Source: Ipomoea triloba
Taxonomy: Eukaryota; Streptophyta; Magnoliopsida; Solanales; Convolvulaceae
Direction: 5' to 3'
Length of the DNA stretch: 64,000 bases
NCBI RefSeq assembly: GCF_003576645.1
Contig: NC_044917.1
Coordinates: forward strand, 5,994,945-6,058,944
Shown here: positions 1-11,589 of the stretch, piece by piece
Layout: each line of letters begins with the position of its first letter
How positions within the stretch are numbered: the first letter of the stretch is position 1
Made by a program: the position numbers and the translations under genes
The notes under the pieces: model-generated
The model's database searches: none
Seen by the model: the letters and a program-made list of their open reading frames with translations, nothing else
What the model was told of the DNA's origin: nothing

Positions 1-1
1 G

Positions 2-742
2 AGATTGATCATCGTTCTTCTCCTCATCGTATTCGCTTTCCGGGCCGCTATACACTTGTCTCTTTATAGTAGTTGGCGGTCCATGCAGGTTTCTTCCCTT
101 TGAAAATTATGATGGAGACAGAAATGTTTTCTTTCTTTTGTTTTTTAAAAGCTCTTTTTTCCTTCATCCATTTTCATTGTTAGAGTCAAAATTACTCCAT
201 TTCCGTAGTATTTGATTTGTAGGTGGCGTAATTGAGGATTGACGAAGTCCAAAACTTTAGTGGATGAAGTTTCAGCCTGCAATTGCAATATTATTATTCA
301 ACAAACATAGATATTGGGTTGGTCAGTTGGTGACATCGTCTATCTTAACTTGTTAGACGGACTTGGTCGTCTTCCCTCCGTTATCACTGGTCCGGCCAGT
401 TGCATTCACAACCATCCTCCATTCTAATTGGTAGGTAGGTGGTGTGAATGAGTATAGCGTGGTTGTGGTGTGACATGAATTGAATGATGCCAAACATTCA
501 GTCGCAATTGAGTCAAGTAGTTGGATGGGCCAATAATCAAAGTCAACATGATGTAGGCATGCATATTTCTAGGCATGCGACATGCGAGGTAGTGCGATTG
601 TGCGAAGCAACTCATATTCGTCTATATGATTCACATGTTTGTAAGAGGTTGTGGCACTATAATAAAAATAAATAATTTATACCGGATGAAAAATCATCAA
701 ATTGGACGTGATTTTTTAAAAGCTAATTTACTGGGCCGATGG
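2..742. other. Left-edge spacer, no supported gene
   Basis: I see no convincing gene here. At the very edge (2-103, + strand) one open frame reads through a hydrophobic run with Ile/Val/Leu-rich residues and then stops. This could be the C-terminal tail of a membrane protein that starts outside the window, but nothing else supports it. The rest is AT-rich, with scattered CATGCA-type repeats around 559-590 and no long frame. Confidence 0.3.
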
Positions 743-751
743 GGTGGATAT

Positions 752-921
752 CCCGTTGTTATACCGTGGACCATGCACAATGCCTGATACTGCAGTTGTG
801 TTGAACGGGTACTGCAGTTGTGTTAAACGGATGAAACGACTTCTGTTCTGCACAACTGCAGTTCCCTTTCAACACAACCAACACAACTGCAGTATTGACC
901 ATGGTCCATAGTATAATTTGC
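752..921. mobile_element. Foldback MITE with 9-bp target duplication (Mutator-like)
   Basis: A 170-bp inverted-repeat element. The left arm carries ATACCGTGGACCATG and a repeated ACTGCAGTTGTGTT motif. The right arm carries the reverse complement (AACACAACTGCAGTATTG, then CATGGTCCATAGTATAA). The 9-mer GGTGGATAT flanks it on both sides (743-751 and 922-930). A 9-bp duplication is what Mutator-superfamily elements make. No coding capacity is present, so it is non-autonomous. The exact outer ends are uncertain because the last few bases of the arms match poorly. Confidence 0.7.
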
Positions 922-1082
922 GGTGGATATTACCTAAGATTAGTTGTGTGGGCCTATTTTTGATTGATAGAATCTAAAAAATTTCCTTTTTCAGTTTTCA
1001 CGGGAACAATATTTATATTTGGTCTTAACGTGAAAGAAAAGCTGTACGACTGGAGTCATCACAATTCACAAGCAAAAAGACG

Positions 1083-2205
1083 TTGTCGTTTCAGCTTCCA
1101 CGCTATATATGCTACGGCCTACTTTTCTCCTCTATGTTTTCCGATCCGTCAACAATAACTACCTCTTTCCGCGTACACCAACCGCTCCTCACCCTCTCCC
1201 CATTCGCACCGCAAACCACGCAAAGACAAGAATATTGGAATTTGGAAGCAGCGAAAGATGAAAGGGAAAAAAACAATTTCCTAAAGAAAGACTTCTTTCA
1301 AGTTTTCCTCGAAAATGATTTCAAAACTAATCCTGACATGCAAGTCACGACCTCGGATTTCTAGCAACACATGTTGACTATACTACAGGTGGGCATTCTT
1401 TAATTTTCCAGGAACCCACCATTTTTACCTCGAAAATAACGTCGCCCAAATTTTCTTGATCCCATTTTGGTCTTGTTAAACGCTCAAAGTTGTAATCTTT
1501 TTTCTTAATGGAAATTCCCATTGGTTTTCTTTGCAGAATTTTGTTTGGCGGATTTAGTTAAGTTATGCCCATGGTTGGAGATGGAGCAGTGTCTGTTTTT
1601 GCGGCAAAGCAAAAGCATTATTAGTGGATGGGTGATCACAACCAACACTCGCTATTTCGCTAGTCAAGCCCGCACATTGAAGTGAGTTTCTTTCTTCAAT
1701 TCTTTGCGCGATCTATTCTGTTTGCAGATATAACCTCACCGCCAAGCAATCTCTTAACATTCTTGATTTTTTTTACATAAAAAAAAGAATGAAATTGAAA
1801 AAAAAAATATCGTGGAAATGACTCAAAGGGTATACACAAGAAATTGAATAAGAAAGAGTATGATTATGAAGTGATAAGTAATGGAACAGTGTTCTTAGTC
1901 TTATTGGCTTGTGGCACATTCCACCAACTTTGCCTGCTTTCCACTCAAGTCAAGTTCTCTGTCCTTTTCCATTCACATACTTTTTCATTTCCAGGTTTCA
2001 GAAATGAAATTTCATCTTTACGCATTAACATTGGCATAAATATGCTTCTGTTAACAGCTTCAATGAATAATGACCCAATAGGTATTAGGTAAAGATTATG
2101 GATTAGTATTATTGTAGCTGCAAAATTGATGTATGTGCACATATTGTTTGAATATATTCTGCCTTTCCCTATTGTGTTGTAATGAATGGGCATTTCTTTC
2201 AGCAG
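1083..2205 (+). promoter_or_regulatory. Upstream region and probable untranslated leader of the CAX gene
   Basis: No protein gene is supported between the foldback element and the CAX start. A TATA-like CTATATATGC at about 1102 is followed by a C/T-rich stretch (1120-1210) typical of a plant leader. A pyrimidine-rich splice acceptor ending at 2202 lies three bases before the CAX start codon. This implies at least one upstream non-coding exon, which I could not place. Confidence 0.4.
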
Positions 2206-5200
2206 ATGGGGTCTTTTGATGGAAGAGCAGTTCTTGAGTTCCATGATGAGAGCCTAGTAAGCCCTGATCATGTAATCGGGAGGCCAATATCTCTCGATCC
2301 TTCTCCCCGGAGATCATTCTTTTATACCAGTTCTGATGATTTCAGCTGTAAATGTATATTGAATAGGATGTTAGCCAGCATTAAAATCGTCTTCTTATCC
2401 AAAAAGTTAAACATTCTTATAACCTGTGGTCCTCTGGCTGTTCTTGTTGATAAGTTTTCTAATCGTCATGTAAGTTTGATTTGTTTCTTTGCTCTCCAAT
2501 CTGTTTTCATTTTTTATACGTATGTGATTATATCTGTCCTATCATTTTTTTTTCTCTTGGTAGGGGTGGATCTTCATTCTAAGCTTGTCAGGCATCATAC
2601 CACTTGCGGAGCGTTTAGGTTGGGCAACAGAGTAATTCACAATACCTATCATCTCAGGATATGTTGCATTTAATTCTGTACAGGAAGCTAGCGATTAGCA
2701 TTGTTAGTAAATGCATTATGCATGTTAAGATTTTCCTACTTTACTAAGGTCTCAGTTCTTTTATGATGAGGAAGATATTCTGGTTTAGCTAGATCACATT
2801 TTTCATTTACTATTTTGGGTCCTTCCAAAGTGCATAACAAAGAAAAAAACACTAATGATTCATTAATGCTTAGCGAAAATAATTTTTTTTGTGGAGTTGA
2901 TAGTGTGAACGTATTGGTATTGGACTGTAACTTGATTTCGTATGGTTTAAAATTTTATTATCTATTGACCAAGCCACTAATATTTTGGCTTCATATTCTG
3001 TGCAGGCAGCTTGCTTTCTTTACTGGCCCAACAGGTTGTATTCTTTATTCTTATTTTTATAGGAATATATGAATGTCGATATGTATGTGTGTATGCTTGT
3101 TGGCTCTGAATCCACCAGTTCTTTCCCCATGTTATATTAATCACACCTTTTTTGCTTTATATGCAAAATACTTTTCCAACACGTTATAAACTAGGACACC
3201 TTATTCCTAATGTTGTGAGCACATTTTGGTTTGAATGCCTTCTAGAAAGAAATTCCTTAGATTGAATTCAAGAATATTGTTATGCTTGTTGTTTACTTAC
3301 GCTTTCTTTGTTCAAAATATTGACCAATGGGCTTAATTTTGGAGTTTTTTGCAGTTGGAGGGCTTCTAAATGCCACTTTCGGCAATGCAACAGAGTTAAT
3401 AATATCAATGTATGCACTTAATCGTGGCATGATGCGAGTTGTTCAGCAGTCACTTTTGGGCTCGATTCTCTCAAATATGTTACTCGTGCTCGGGTGTGCA
3501 TTTTTTGCTGGTGGACTTGTTTATTCTCATAAAGAACAGGTTTTCAACAAGGTACGCTACTGTCATCTTAAAATTCTTTTTTTTTTTTTTTTTTTTCCAT
3601 TGGAACCTTAGTATACATTAGTGATTTCCCGGCATTAATATGATGGGATATATTTGTATACTTTGTTAGGGAACTGCAGTCATGAATTCAGGGTTGCTTT
3701 TGATGGCTGTAATGGGGCTTCTGTTACCTGCGGTCCTCCATTTTACACACACCGAGTTGCATTTTGGAAAATCGGAGGTCGCACTTTCTAGGTTTAGTAG
3801 CTGTGTAATGCTTGTAGCATATGGTGCTTATCTTTTCTTCCAGCTGACAAGCGAAAAGAGTCTTTATATGCCGATTGCAGAGGTCAGTGATCAGTGTTCT
3901 ATTACATTTTATTTATTACTGTTTCTTTCCTAGAATAAATACCTCTTTCTTTTCCTTTTTTTTTTTCTGAGTTTTTGATATATTTTTGGAGTTGAAAATC
4001 TTGGTTCGTTCTAAAATTTGATATTTATTCATCTTGGGCATTGACCATTTAAGAGGCAGATAATGCTTTCAAGGTTGCATGTTATGACAATAATACAGAA
4101 TAATACAACCTACGGTTTATTTGAGCAACACCGTTCCCCTTTTCTTACTAAAAATACTTTATAGGTTTGTTTTTCTGGTTCCTAACTTTTTATACTCACT
4201 CGATACTACACACTTTTAGGACGCAAATCGAAATGACAGTGACAATGAAGAAGAAGAAGCTCCCGAGATATCCATGTGGTCGTCAATCATATGGCTTTCC
4301 ATTTTGACTGCATGGATAGCTCTTCTATCTGAATATTTGGTTAACACTATAGAGGTAACTTAATCTTGCAAACTTACCTCTTACGGAGTTTCTTGGCATT
4401 CTTCTAGTAGAATTACAGCGCTCTATAAATCGGAATCGTGAGTCATCCACCTTCCAAAGGGCCAAATCCTCACTTTTACATTTAACTGCCATTGACTTGT
4501 TTAACAACGTATTCTGGAGGTTTAATATTTCCAAGTAACTTGTGGTCCAGTAGCACCAAGTAGCTTCCTCATATGGGAGGTTGTGGGTTCGAGTCAGTCT
4601 CAGTGGAGTCAATATTGACTCTTTGTACTTCAATACGTTGAGAAATAGAGTCAGTAGTATTTTAAAAAAAACGGAGATGTATAGGAAAATTCTCTCGCAC
4701 TCGCTTCTTACTCTCTTTTGTGATAAATGTGAATGTGCTTCAGGGAGCATCTATTGCATTGAACATTCCCGTGGCTTTTATAAGTGTCATCCTGCTCCCG
4801 ATTGTTGGCAATGCTGCAGAACATGCTGGCGCTATCATGTTTGCTGTGAAAGACAAGCTTGTAAATATCCTGATTCGTTCATAAATAAAAGGACTAAAGC
4901 CGAAGACGAACCCCTCACACTTATTCGATTTTGGTGCAGGACATCTCTTTGGGAGTGGCTATCGGATCTTCTACACAGATAGCCATGTTCGGGGTATATT
5001 TTAATCTGTACCATTCATAGTCATTGAATTCCTTTTAGTGATTCTATGAATGACCATGTATTCATTATTGCTACAGATCCCTTTCTGTGTTGTCGTTGGG
5101 TGGATAATGGGGCGCCCAATGAACTTGGACTTCCAGCTTTTCGAAACAGCCACCCTGTTCATGAGCGTTATTGTAGTAGCCTTCATGGTGCAGGTATCCA

Positions 5201-5909
5201 ACTTGCATAAACACAGCAGACTATAGCAATGTTTGGTAAATGACTGTTAGCTGATAGTTGTTAGCTGATTGGGTTAGAGGTATAACTAGTTGATAATATT
5301 AGCTGATTGTAGAAAGGTGTTTGGTAAATTAGTTGTTAGCTGATATCTGTTTGGTATAATTTCTTTTCTCAAAAAGCTAATTGAAAAAATTGTTTTGAGT
5401 AACTTTTTGAATTTTAGCATTTTGGACTTACAAAAAGCTTATTAATCAAACACTCATATTGATTTTTTAACCAAGTCAAACAACTAATAGTAGTCAAATA
5501 AGTCAAAATTGACTGATAAGCTAACTATTTTACCAAACAGGGCCTATAATTTGTTCTTCTCTGATCTTTACCATTTGCTCCTTCAATCCCGCTTTCCCCT
5601 CGGGCATTGTGTCGGTTTGTTATTGCAGGAAGGAACTTCAAATTACTTTAAAGGACTAATGCTCCTCCTCTGCTATCTGATAGTCGCTGCAAGTTTCTTT
5701 GTACACATCGACCCCGAGTCTATACGTGAGTTGCTTCCCGCTTTTCTTCCATCGTTCATATCAGTGCCTTTGTTGATAACCCGGTTTCGATCAAACTTGA
5801 ACGCAATGGCTGATAATGTGGCATTTCAGAGGACAAGCCCACAGAGACTAGTCTACAGACACTGCAGAAGGCAGCTGAAGCCATATATGATGATCTCAGA
5901 AATGTTTAA
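2206..5909 (+). CDS. CAX: Vacuolar cation/proton exchanger, CAX2 type
   Basis: Antiporter that moves Ca2+ (and in this subgroup often Mn2+ or other metals) into the vacuole in exchange for H+. Eleven coding exons close in phase to 456 aa, the usual family length: 2206-2469, 2564-2631, 3006-3034, 3355-3551, 3670-3882, 4220-4354, 4744-4860, 4940-4993, 5077-5193, 5629-5725, 5830-5909. Both ion-filter repeats are intact, [11 protein letters not shown] (fourth exon) and [13 protein letters not shown] (seventh exon). They are separated by an acidic loop rich in Asp and Glu (sixth exon), as known for CAX proteins. About 11 hydrophobic segments are visible. The first 45 residues are polar, the position of the autoinhibitory N-terminus in this family. 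Met at 2206 was chosen because the acceptor ends at 2202; the in-frame ATG at 2182 lies in the intron. Introns carry a SINE-like copy and a hAT-like MITE. The CAX2/5/6 assignment rests on the remembered similarity of the core and is not a phylogeny. Confidence 0.95.
4551..4668 (+). mobile_element. SINE-like fragment in a CAX intron
   Basis: A tRNA-like B-box GTGGGTTCGAGTC follows a GC-rich head, and the segment ends in GAGTCAGTAGTATTTT and an A run. Order and wording match the better preserved copy at 17986-18100. No clear target duplication is visible, so the ends are approximate. Confidence 0.45.
5226..5543. mobile_element. hAT-like MITE in a CAX intron
   Basis: Imperfect terminal inverted repeats: CAATGTTTGGTAAATGACT at the left and TTTTACCAAACAGGGC at the right, with internal GTTAGCTGATA and TGATAAGCTAAC arms. 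The CTATA flanks (5221-5225 and 5544-5548) are part of a likely 8-bp duplication with two mismatches. The TTTGGTAAA...TTTACCAAAC terminus is common to plant hAT MITEs. It has no coding capacity. Confidence 0.6.
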
Positions 5910-6319
5910 ATTTGAAGAGTTGTGACTGATCTGAGAGCTGCCCAGTTTGCCATTGTTGAGTATGAAGTTCCATTTTAAAGTTCAACTTCAAGGTGTATAT
6001 TCCATCTTCTTCTTTGTTACATTGTGATGATATAGTTAGTGGCTTATGAAATCTTTGATTTTGATAGCATAGAATGTGGAGGAATTGTGTTTTAATTTCC
6101 TCCAAAATATAGTTGGATGTATAGTTTTCCTTTTCTTTTCTAACTTTTAACTAAATTTTGTTCAACCATAGGTTATACATTTTTATTTTGTTCTTGTACG
6201 TTTAAATGTGTAATGTATATATCACTTATGAATTCTAATCACGTTTACTTTTAAATTATAATCAACGACAGCCCAAATTATATGTTGCTGAATAATAAAA
6301 GTTTAAAAGGTTAGATGTA

Positions 6320-6719
6320 ACATAATCTCCTTCAGGGCTATATACAGTCAAAGAGGCAGAAGCTATGGGTGCTCGGGAGGCCCTAAGTTGGATCAAGCAA
6401 AAGGGATGGTCGCGAGTGATTCTGGAAACGGATGCTAAGGTGGTGACTCAAGCTGTCTACAATGGAGAGATTCTAACCCCTTTCGGGGCCATTGTTCAAG
6501 AAATCCGTGATCTTTTAAATGCTTTACCTTATGTTAAATTTATTTCTGTTAAGCGTAGTGGTAATCAGTTTGCTCATGTTATTGCTAAAAGAGCTCTTTG
6601 TAATGATGGTTGGGAGCGGGTTGAGTACCTGGACTCTTTACCTCGTTTTCTTTCCTCGTTGGTTTAATATAATTTGGTTTGGTTTGGTTTTCAAAAAAAA
6701 AAAAACATTATCTCCTTCA
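6320..6719 (+). mobile_element. 5'-truncated LINE insertion with RNase H remnant
   Basis: The + frame from about 6344 to 6667 encodes the C-terminal RNase H-like domain of a plant non-LTR retrotransposon. Visible features are EAEAMGAREALSW, VILETDAKVV (the acidic D of the fold) and FAHVIAKRAL near the end, closing with a stop at 6665-6667. A poly(A) tract of 13 follows (6692-6704). The target duplication is ACATAATCTCCTTCA (6320-6334) against ACATTATCTCCTTCA (6705-6719), 15 bp with one mismatch. This is the signature of target-primed insertion truncated at the 5' end. It is not a host gene, and the domain alone is too short to be active. Confidence 0.85.
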
Positions 6720-8798
6720 ATTCTTTTTTAGGTATTCTTATACTACTTTTTAATATTATTTCAATTTTGTCATTATCAACTAACCCTTATATCGTTATAT
6801 ATATACTAGGGGTTCAAGTGAAAACATGTTTTTATTAAAAAGTGATGATTAATTTTATCCATTTATTTGGGTAAATCAATTATTGAGGGTTACCGGGAAA
6901 TAAGGGGTAAAAAGGGAAGGTTAGTTGTATAAATACAACAAACTTGAATGTATGTAATAATTATAAAATTGACATTATATATTTCTACTAAAATCCTCAA
7001 GTATTGATGAACCTTTATAGGCGCGAGTTGAATTCAGTTCTCACTTGGTAATAGAACCACAAATATTGTGAATTTTTATGAAGTAAACATATGCACTAGA
7101 CTCAAGGTTTGTCGTTATTAAGTAAACTTTTGATTTTTCAATTGCACTTTTTTAAAAAAAAAAAAATTTTGTAGTAGACTTATGTATTGATAACAATTTT
7201 ATTACCATGAAGAAAAAAAGGTTTTGAGTGGTTAATAACATTATTTTTAATGCTAATTAAACATATTTGTTAATGCATGGTGATAAAAAAGCGATCATAT
7301 CATAATAATGTTAGAAATAACATGCATGTATTGAAAAAAAAAAACCATTTTCCATTCACATATCAAAACCTACGAAATCAAGTTTCCAAATCCTCAACCA
7401 AACATATATAAAAACACACTCGGCATTGAAGAAGCAGACGTTACACTGTTACATATGGCTACGTCAAAATAGTACATATACGGCCATGCATAATTCGACT
7501 TCATGGAGAAGTATTTTCGGATTAAACGTACAAGGCAAGTAATAAGAATTTAAGTTTGCATTTGGTATGCTAATGAAGTACTCTACTTAATTATATTACT
7601 TGCAAAGTCGAATTTCTTTCCCCGACCGATAAGATTGTAAAAGAATAAATGATAATGACCTATTAAAGAGTCACCTTCACAAAAGGATGAAATTCTCACA
7701 TTACGACTGTGAAAGCTAACTAGCTTGATCATGGTAATTGTTCATAATTTATTATATAAAGTCCAACTGAATTATCTGTGCCCACCACTAGTTAGATTAC
7801 TCCGTACTAATCAACCTAGTTCCGATCAAGTAAAATCTATGTTGACACAGAGACGCTATATATATTCGAGTTCTACTACATGGACTTTCAATGTCTACAT
7901 CAAGTCTTAATATATATAATCATGTTTGTTCAAGTAAGAATAATATAGTTTACAACAAGTTATAGCACAAGTGCTCTATATCCTCGGTAAGTTAACAATA
8001 TTTATTCCTAGTTTTCTCTGAACTCTGAGTATGCGTGCATTTGTTTTAAAAGAATTGCAATTGGCTTCATGATCTTGACACGGCAAAACTTGCAGTTATC
8101 TTAATTCCTGCTTCCCTCCTCATAATTTCGTCGAGGCACATATGAATCGTCAATAAAACCAACTTGGGGCTTTGATACTAATTGTTGCACCGTTAGAAGT
8201 CGAATACTTCAGAATTTCAACTGATAATTTCAGAAAATAACAATAAAGAAGACACAAAATTTCTACACCGGAAACGCCTAAATAATATATGGTAAAAATC
8301 ACAGACAATGATGAAAGAATTTTACTAAATTTTCTCTTGTTAGGAAAGAGAAAAACACTCAATAAACTCTCTAATATCTCTAGTATAGGAGGAAAGATTG
8401 GAATTTTAAATTATGTAATGTAGATATATAATATAATATAAAGCAATTTAAGAAGTGTCAAAATAAGTACACAAATGAATTTGATAACGCAGTTGGAGAA
8501 TACCTTCTAATCTGCAGGGTCACGCCTAAAACTTTTTCACTAAAGCTCAACCCACTGGCTTTTACACTTACAAGGTTCAACGAATTACAAAATTAGGTCT
8601 ACCACCTATTTAAACATTAACCTTATAAAATAACTCTATGAAAAAATTACACGTACAGTTTGAACTAATTCTACCAATTAAACAAACTGTAACCAACCTG
8701 GATTTGAACACAGTTTGTACTGATATAATTTAGAGCCGATTTCTCCGGATAATACATCAATATTTCCCTGTATTGAAATTTCTTCGCTGCACCTTCGT

Positions 8799-8840
<42 letters not shown>

Positions 8841-9145
8841 GAAACTCTGAAACGTCGTTTTTTTTTTCATTGTCGAAATGTCAATTTATATTGCATAGTT
8901 ATTCCCTTTTCATCCTTGATTTACGTTAGCACGAAGGCATGCAGCCATTTCATTGCATTTTCTTCCACAATTTGTGTCATAGTGAGATATATATGCATCA
9001 TTGTATTTCATTCACCATTTGACACATGTTCACATATGTGTGTTTTGCTACTTTCATGTCCATTTCCTCCATTTCCCACGTAGCAACATTCACATTAAGC
9101 CACACATCATATTTTGCATTCATAATTTTTCACACACGTCCACAT
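6720..9145. other. AT-rich spacer with promoter relics and a (TA)n tract
   Basis: No gene is supported. Two stretches resemble the promoter of the Gly-rich family downstream. In 7497-7600, ACTTCATGGA is followed by GGCAAGTAATAAGA and TTAAGTTTG. In 7840-7870, GACACAGAGACGCTATATA matches the TATA-proximal part. A (TA)n microsatellite occupies about 8802-8838. The rest is AT-rich, with A and T runs. Confidence 0.5.
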
Positions 9146-10223
9146 TGTTGAGCATATACATAAACATAAAGAGTTAATACCCAATATAGTCCTCGACTAT
9201 AGTGGTTTCAATTTAGTCTTATGTGACTTTTTGTACTCTATTTAGTCCTTGACTTTGATGGTTTTACACACTTTAGTCCTCTGTTAACAATTCCGTTTGT
9301 TGGCTGTTAATAACAAGGTTAACATGGTAATTTCATTTCTCTTTTATTTTTATCAAATTAATTGTTAATTATCTTTCCTAATTTTCTTCTCTCTTCTGCA
9401 TAGGAATTGCCCCTCATTCCCTTTCTCAGACCCTAAAAACACACTGCAAACCCATTTACTAATTTATTTTTCTCTCTTTTGCCTAGTCAATACAATTCCC
9501 TTATTCCCTTATGCCTTAAAAACAAACTGCAAAATGGAACATATTCCCTTACTCAAATGAATCCAAACAGAAGCATTATTATTATTATTATGCCAAGCGA
9601 CTGCAAAATGGATTATTATCTGTAATAATCTTTACAACCTTAATATGTAATAATCTGTAACTTTAATAATCCAAACAGACTGCAAAATGGAACGTATCCC
9701 TGATTGTTTTACACACAACCTGATCAATTTTCAAATGAATCCAAATAGAAGCATTATTATTATTATTATTATTATTTGGAATTGCAGTCAAGGCATAAGG
9801 AAGGGAATAAGGGAATTGTATTGACTAGGCAGAAGAGAGAAAAAAAAATTAGCAAATGGGTTTGCAGTGTGTTTTTAGGGTCTGAGAAAGGGAATGAGGG
9901 ACAATTCCTATGCAGAAGAGAGAATAAAATTAGAAAAGATAATTAATAATTAATCTGATAAAAATAAAAGAGAAATGAAATTACCATGATAACCTTGTTA
10001 TTAACAACTAACAAACGGAATTGTTAACAGAGGACTAAAGTGTGTAATACCATCAAAGTCAAGGACTAAATAGAGTACAAAAAGTCACTTAGCACTAAAT
10101 TGAGTAAAACCACTATAGTCGAGGACTATAATGGGTATTAACTCTAAACATAAATGTGCAGTCCAACTATCAGCTTAGGCGTTTAGTTGAGATGGAGCAC
10201 ATGCTTTAATTTGGTATCAGAGC
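9146..10223 (+). mobile_element. LTR-retrotransposon fragment (LTR plus primer-binding site), interrupted by a foldback element
   Basis: An LTR beginning TGTTGAGCATAT (9146) resumes after the nested element at 10145 with AACATAAATGTGCAGTCC and AACTATCAGCTTAGG. It is followed at 10212-10223 by TGGTATCAGAGC, the classical plant initiator tRNA-Met primer-binding site. The same LTR wording appears at 52964-53142. No internal coding sequence follows, so this is a 5' LTR plus leader remnant. Confidence 0.7.
9171..10144. mobile_element. 974-bp foldback element with long terminal inverted repeats and 10-bp target duplication
   Basis: Starts GAGTTAATACCCAATATAG and ends with its near-exact reverse complement. 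The arms stay complementary for roughly 400 bp; for example, GACTAGGCAGAAGAGAG near 9825 mirrors the left arm near 9475. The inner part carries ATT repeats. It is flanked by the perfect 10-mer TAAACATAAA (9161-9170 and 10145-10154). There is no ORF of transposase length, so it is non-autonomous. Long arms with a 9-10 bp duplication point to a Mutator-type foldback element. Confidence 0.8.
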
Positions 10224-10532
10224 CATGCAAAAGGTTATGGGTTCGTATATTTCACTTTACGTTCTGCATTCCACTTATGACATGATCACATTTCATTCTT
10301 TTCTTTAATTCATGCATAATTCTCCATCATTTATCAACATATGTTTGGCATGACGTTACGTTCCTCCAAAAACATTGCTCTATTTATACATGTTGAAGAT
10401 GGAACAATGCTTGTTTTTGTTATAAAACAAAAGAAAATGATGAATGTCCAAGTTATGATTTGAACCTTGGATCATTCAATTAAAGGTTAGGACTTACTCC
10501 CCTCGGCCACTACTACTATTAAGATGAAAACA

Positions 10533-10600
10533 TTTGAATGATAATTATTCATGCATGCCTATAGAGCCTACAACGTTACGTCTATTAGAAATGGAGTTGC
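10533..10600 (+). pseudogene. Truncated 5' end of a Gly-rich membrane-protein gene
   Basis: TTCATGCATGCCTATAGAG and the following TCTATTAGAAATGGAG repeat the leader and start-codon context of the intact gene at 10948, with a few differences. The homology stops right after the start codon (10590), where unrelated inverted-repeat sequence begins. It is therefore a decapitated copy with no coding capacity left. Confidence 0.6.
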
Positions 10601-10775
10601 ATCTTAAATATTTTGTATACAGGAGATGATCTCATAGCTGACGTAGCATGCTGGATTAGTTAAAGCCTAAGAAGGCGTAGCCGCCCCTACGGTCCCGGGA
10701 TTGAATCTTGTAGCTCCTAGCTGGAAAACTAATCCAGCAATGCTACGTTATACAAAATATATTCTTATTTATGTA
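10601..10775. mobile_element. Small inverted-repeat element (MITE-like)
   Basis: Left arm ATATTTTGTATAC...ACGTAGCATGCTGGATTAG. Right arm CTAATCCAGCAATGCTACG, then TATACAAAATAT, the reverse complement with small gaps. The centre holds CCTACGGTCCCGGGATTG, a GC-rich stretch unusual for the region. It separates the broken copy at 10533 from the next intact gene. The same element is repeated at 12354 as part of the duplicated block. Confidence 0.55.
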
Positions 10776-10947
10776 TACAAGAAATACCCCCTCCCTCCTT
10801 TGTAAAGATCATCCCAGATTCAGTGTTCTTCCTCCACTTCCAATTCCAGTGTTCTTCATTTCATTTCTTCGTTATTTATACAAATTCACTGAATAGGATA
10901 ATGATTCATGCATGCCTATGGAGCCTACAACGTCACGTCTATTAGAA

Positions 10948-11208
10948 ATGAAGACCATTTTCTTTGTTATATTGGGTATGGGTGTAATGATTTTTATAGC
11001 CATCATTGCTCGCTGTAGTGGAGAATGCAACTGTTGTGGCGGGGGAGAAGAGGGAGGAGGAGACAATGGTGATAGTAGTGGCGGTGACGATGGTGATAGT
11101 AGTGGCGGTGACGATGGTCATGGAGGTTTTGATGGCGATGGTTGTGGCGGAGGCGGCGACGGTGGTGGCGGAGACGGTGGCGGTGGCGGCGGGGCGGCGG
11201 GGAGCTGA
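10948..11208 (+). CDS. Small membrane protein with acidic Gly-rich tail
   Basis: 86 aa. Residues 1-21 form one hydrophobic helix (MKTIFFVILGMGVMIFIAII). A cysteine knot RCSGECNCC follows, then an acidic tail of Gly, Asp and Ser with two GDSSGGDD-type units, ending in a poly-Gly run. I chose Met 10948 over the in-frame ATG at 10912 because the TTAGAAATG context aligns with the starts of the three relatives downstream; the 10912 ATG lies in the shared leader. The helix resembles the IMLGMVVMSVMMISMVIF helix of those relatives but lacks their MARYY N-terminus. Function is unknown. A membrane-anchored, Gly/Cys-rich peptide exposed at the cell surface is an inference from composition only. Confidence 0.65.
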   Translation: MKTIFFVILGMGVMIFIAIIARCSGECNCCGGGEEGGGDNGDSSGGDDGDSSGGDDGHGGFDGDGCGGGGDGGGGDGGGGGGAAGS

Positions 11209-11589
11209 GTGCTTGTTAAATCAGATGATATGTATATCTCCTATATAAATTTCTTCCAAAATTGAAATACTATTTTATTATAAAAATCACATTTTGCCCC
11301 TGCAGACTGTACGTACTATCCAATTTCTGCGACATTATGGTGCTTCAAATCAATTCTTTCTTGCCAATCTTTGTAACATGATTTTCATAAATGCTAACTA
11401 CAATGCAAGCTAAGACGATTGTATTTCACTGTATAGTTGTCTTCTTAATTAAAGGTTTTTAATAAAATAGTTAGTGCAACACATGAATACACATATATCA
11501 TGTATTCTTTTTTTTTTTTTTAACTAGGTTTTGATTCTCTCTATATATTTATCTGTCTTCTCTTAACATAGGAGACTGACTTTTCGCTA

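Noticed and set aside
1945..2317. Minus-strand frames over the CAX leader
   Set aside because: Antisense to the CAX first coding exon and its leader intron; no splice or domain support.
4581..4982. 133-aa frame across CAX exons 7 and 8
   Set aside because: Out of phase with the exchanger; the in-phase exons carry the GNAAEHAG motif.
8802..8838. (TA)n tract as an origin or matrix element
   Set aside because: A simple microsatellite; nothing else nearby supports a function.
9590..9770. Repeated ATT stretches as a CRISPR-like array
   Set aside because: Trinucleotide repeats within a foldback transposon of a plant genome; no spacers.
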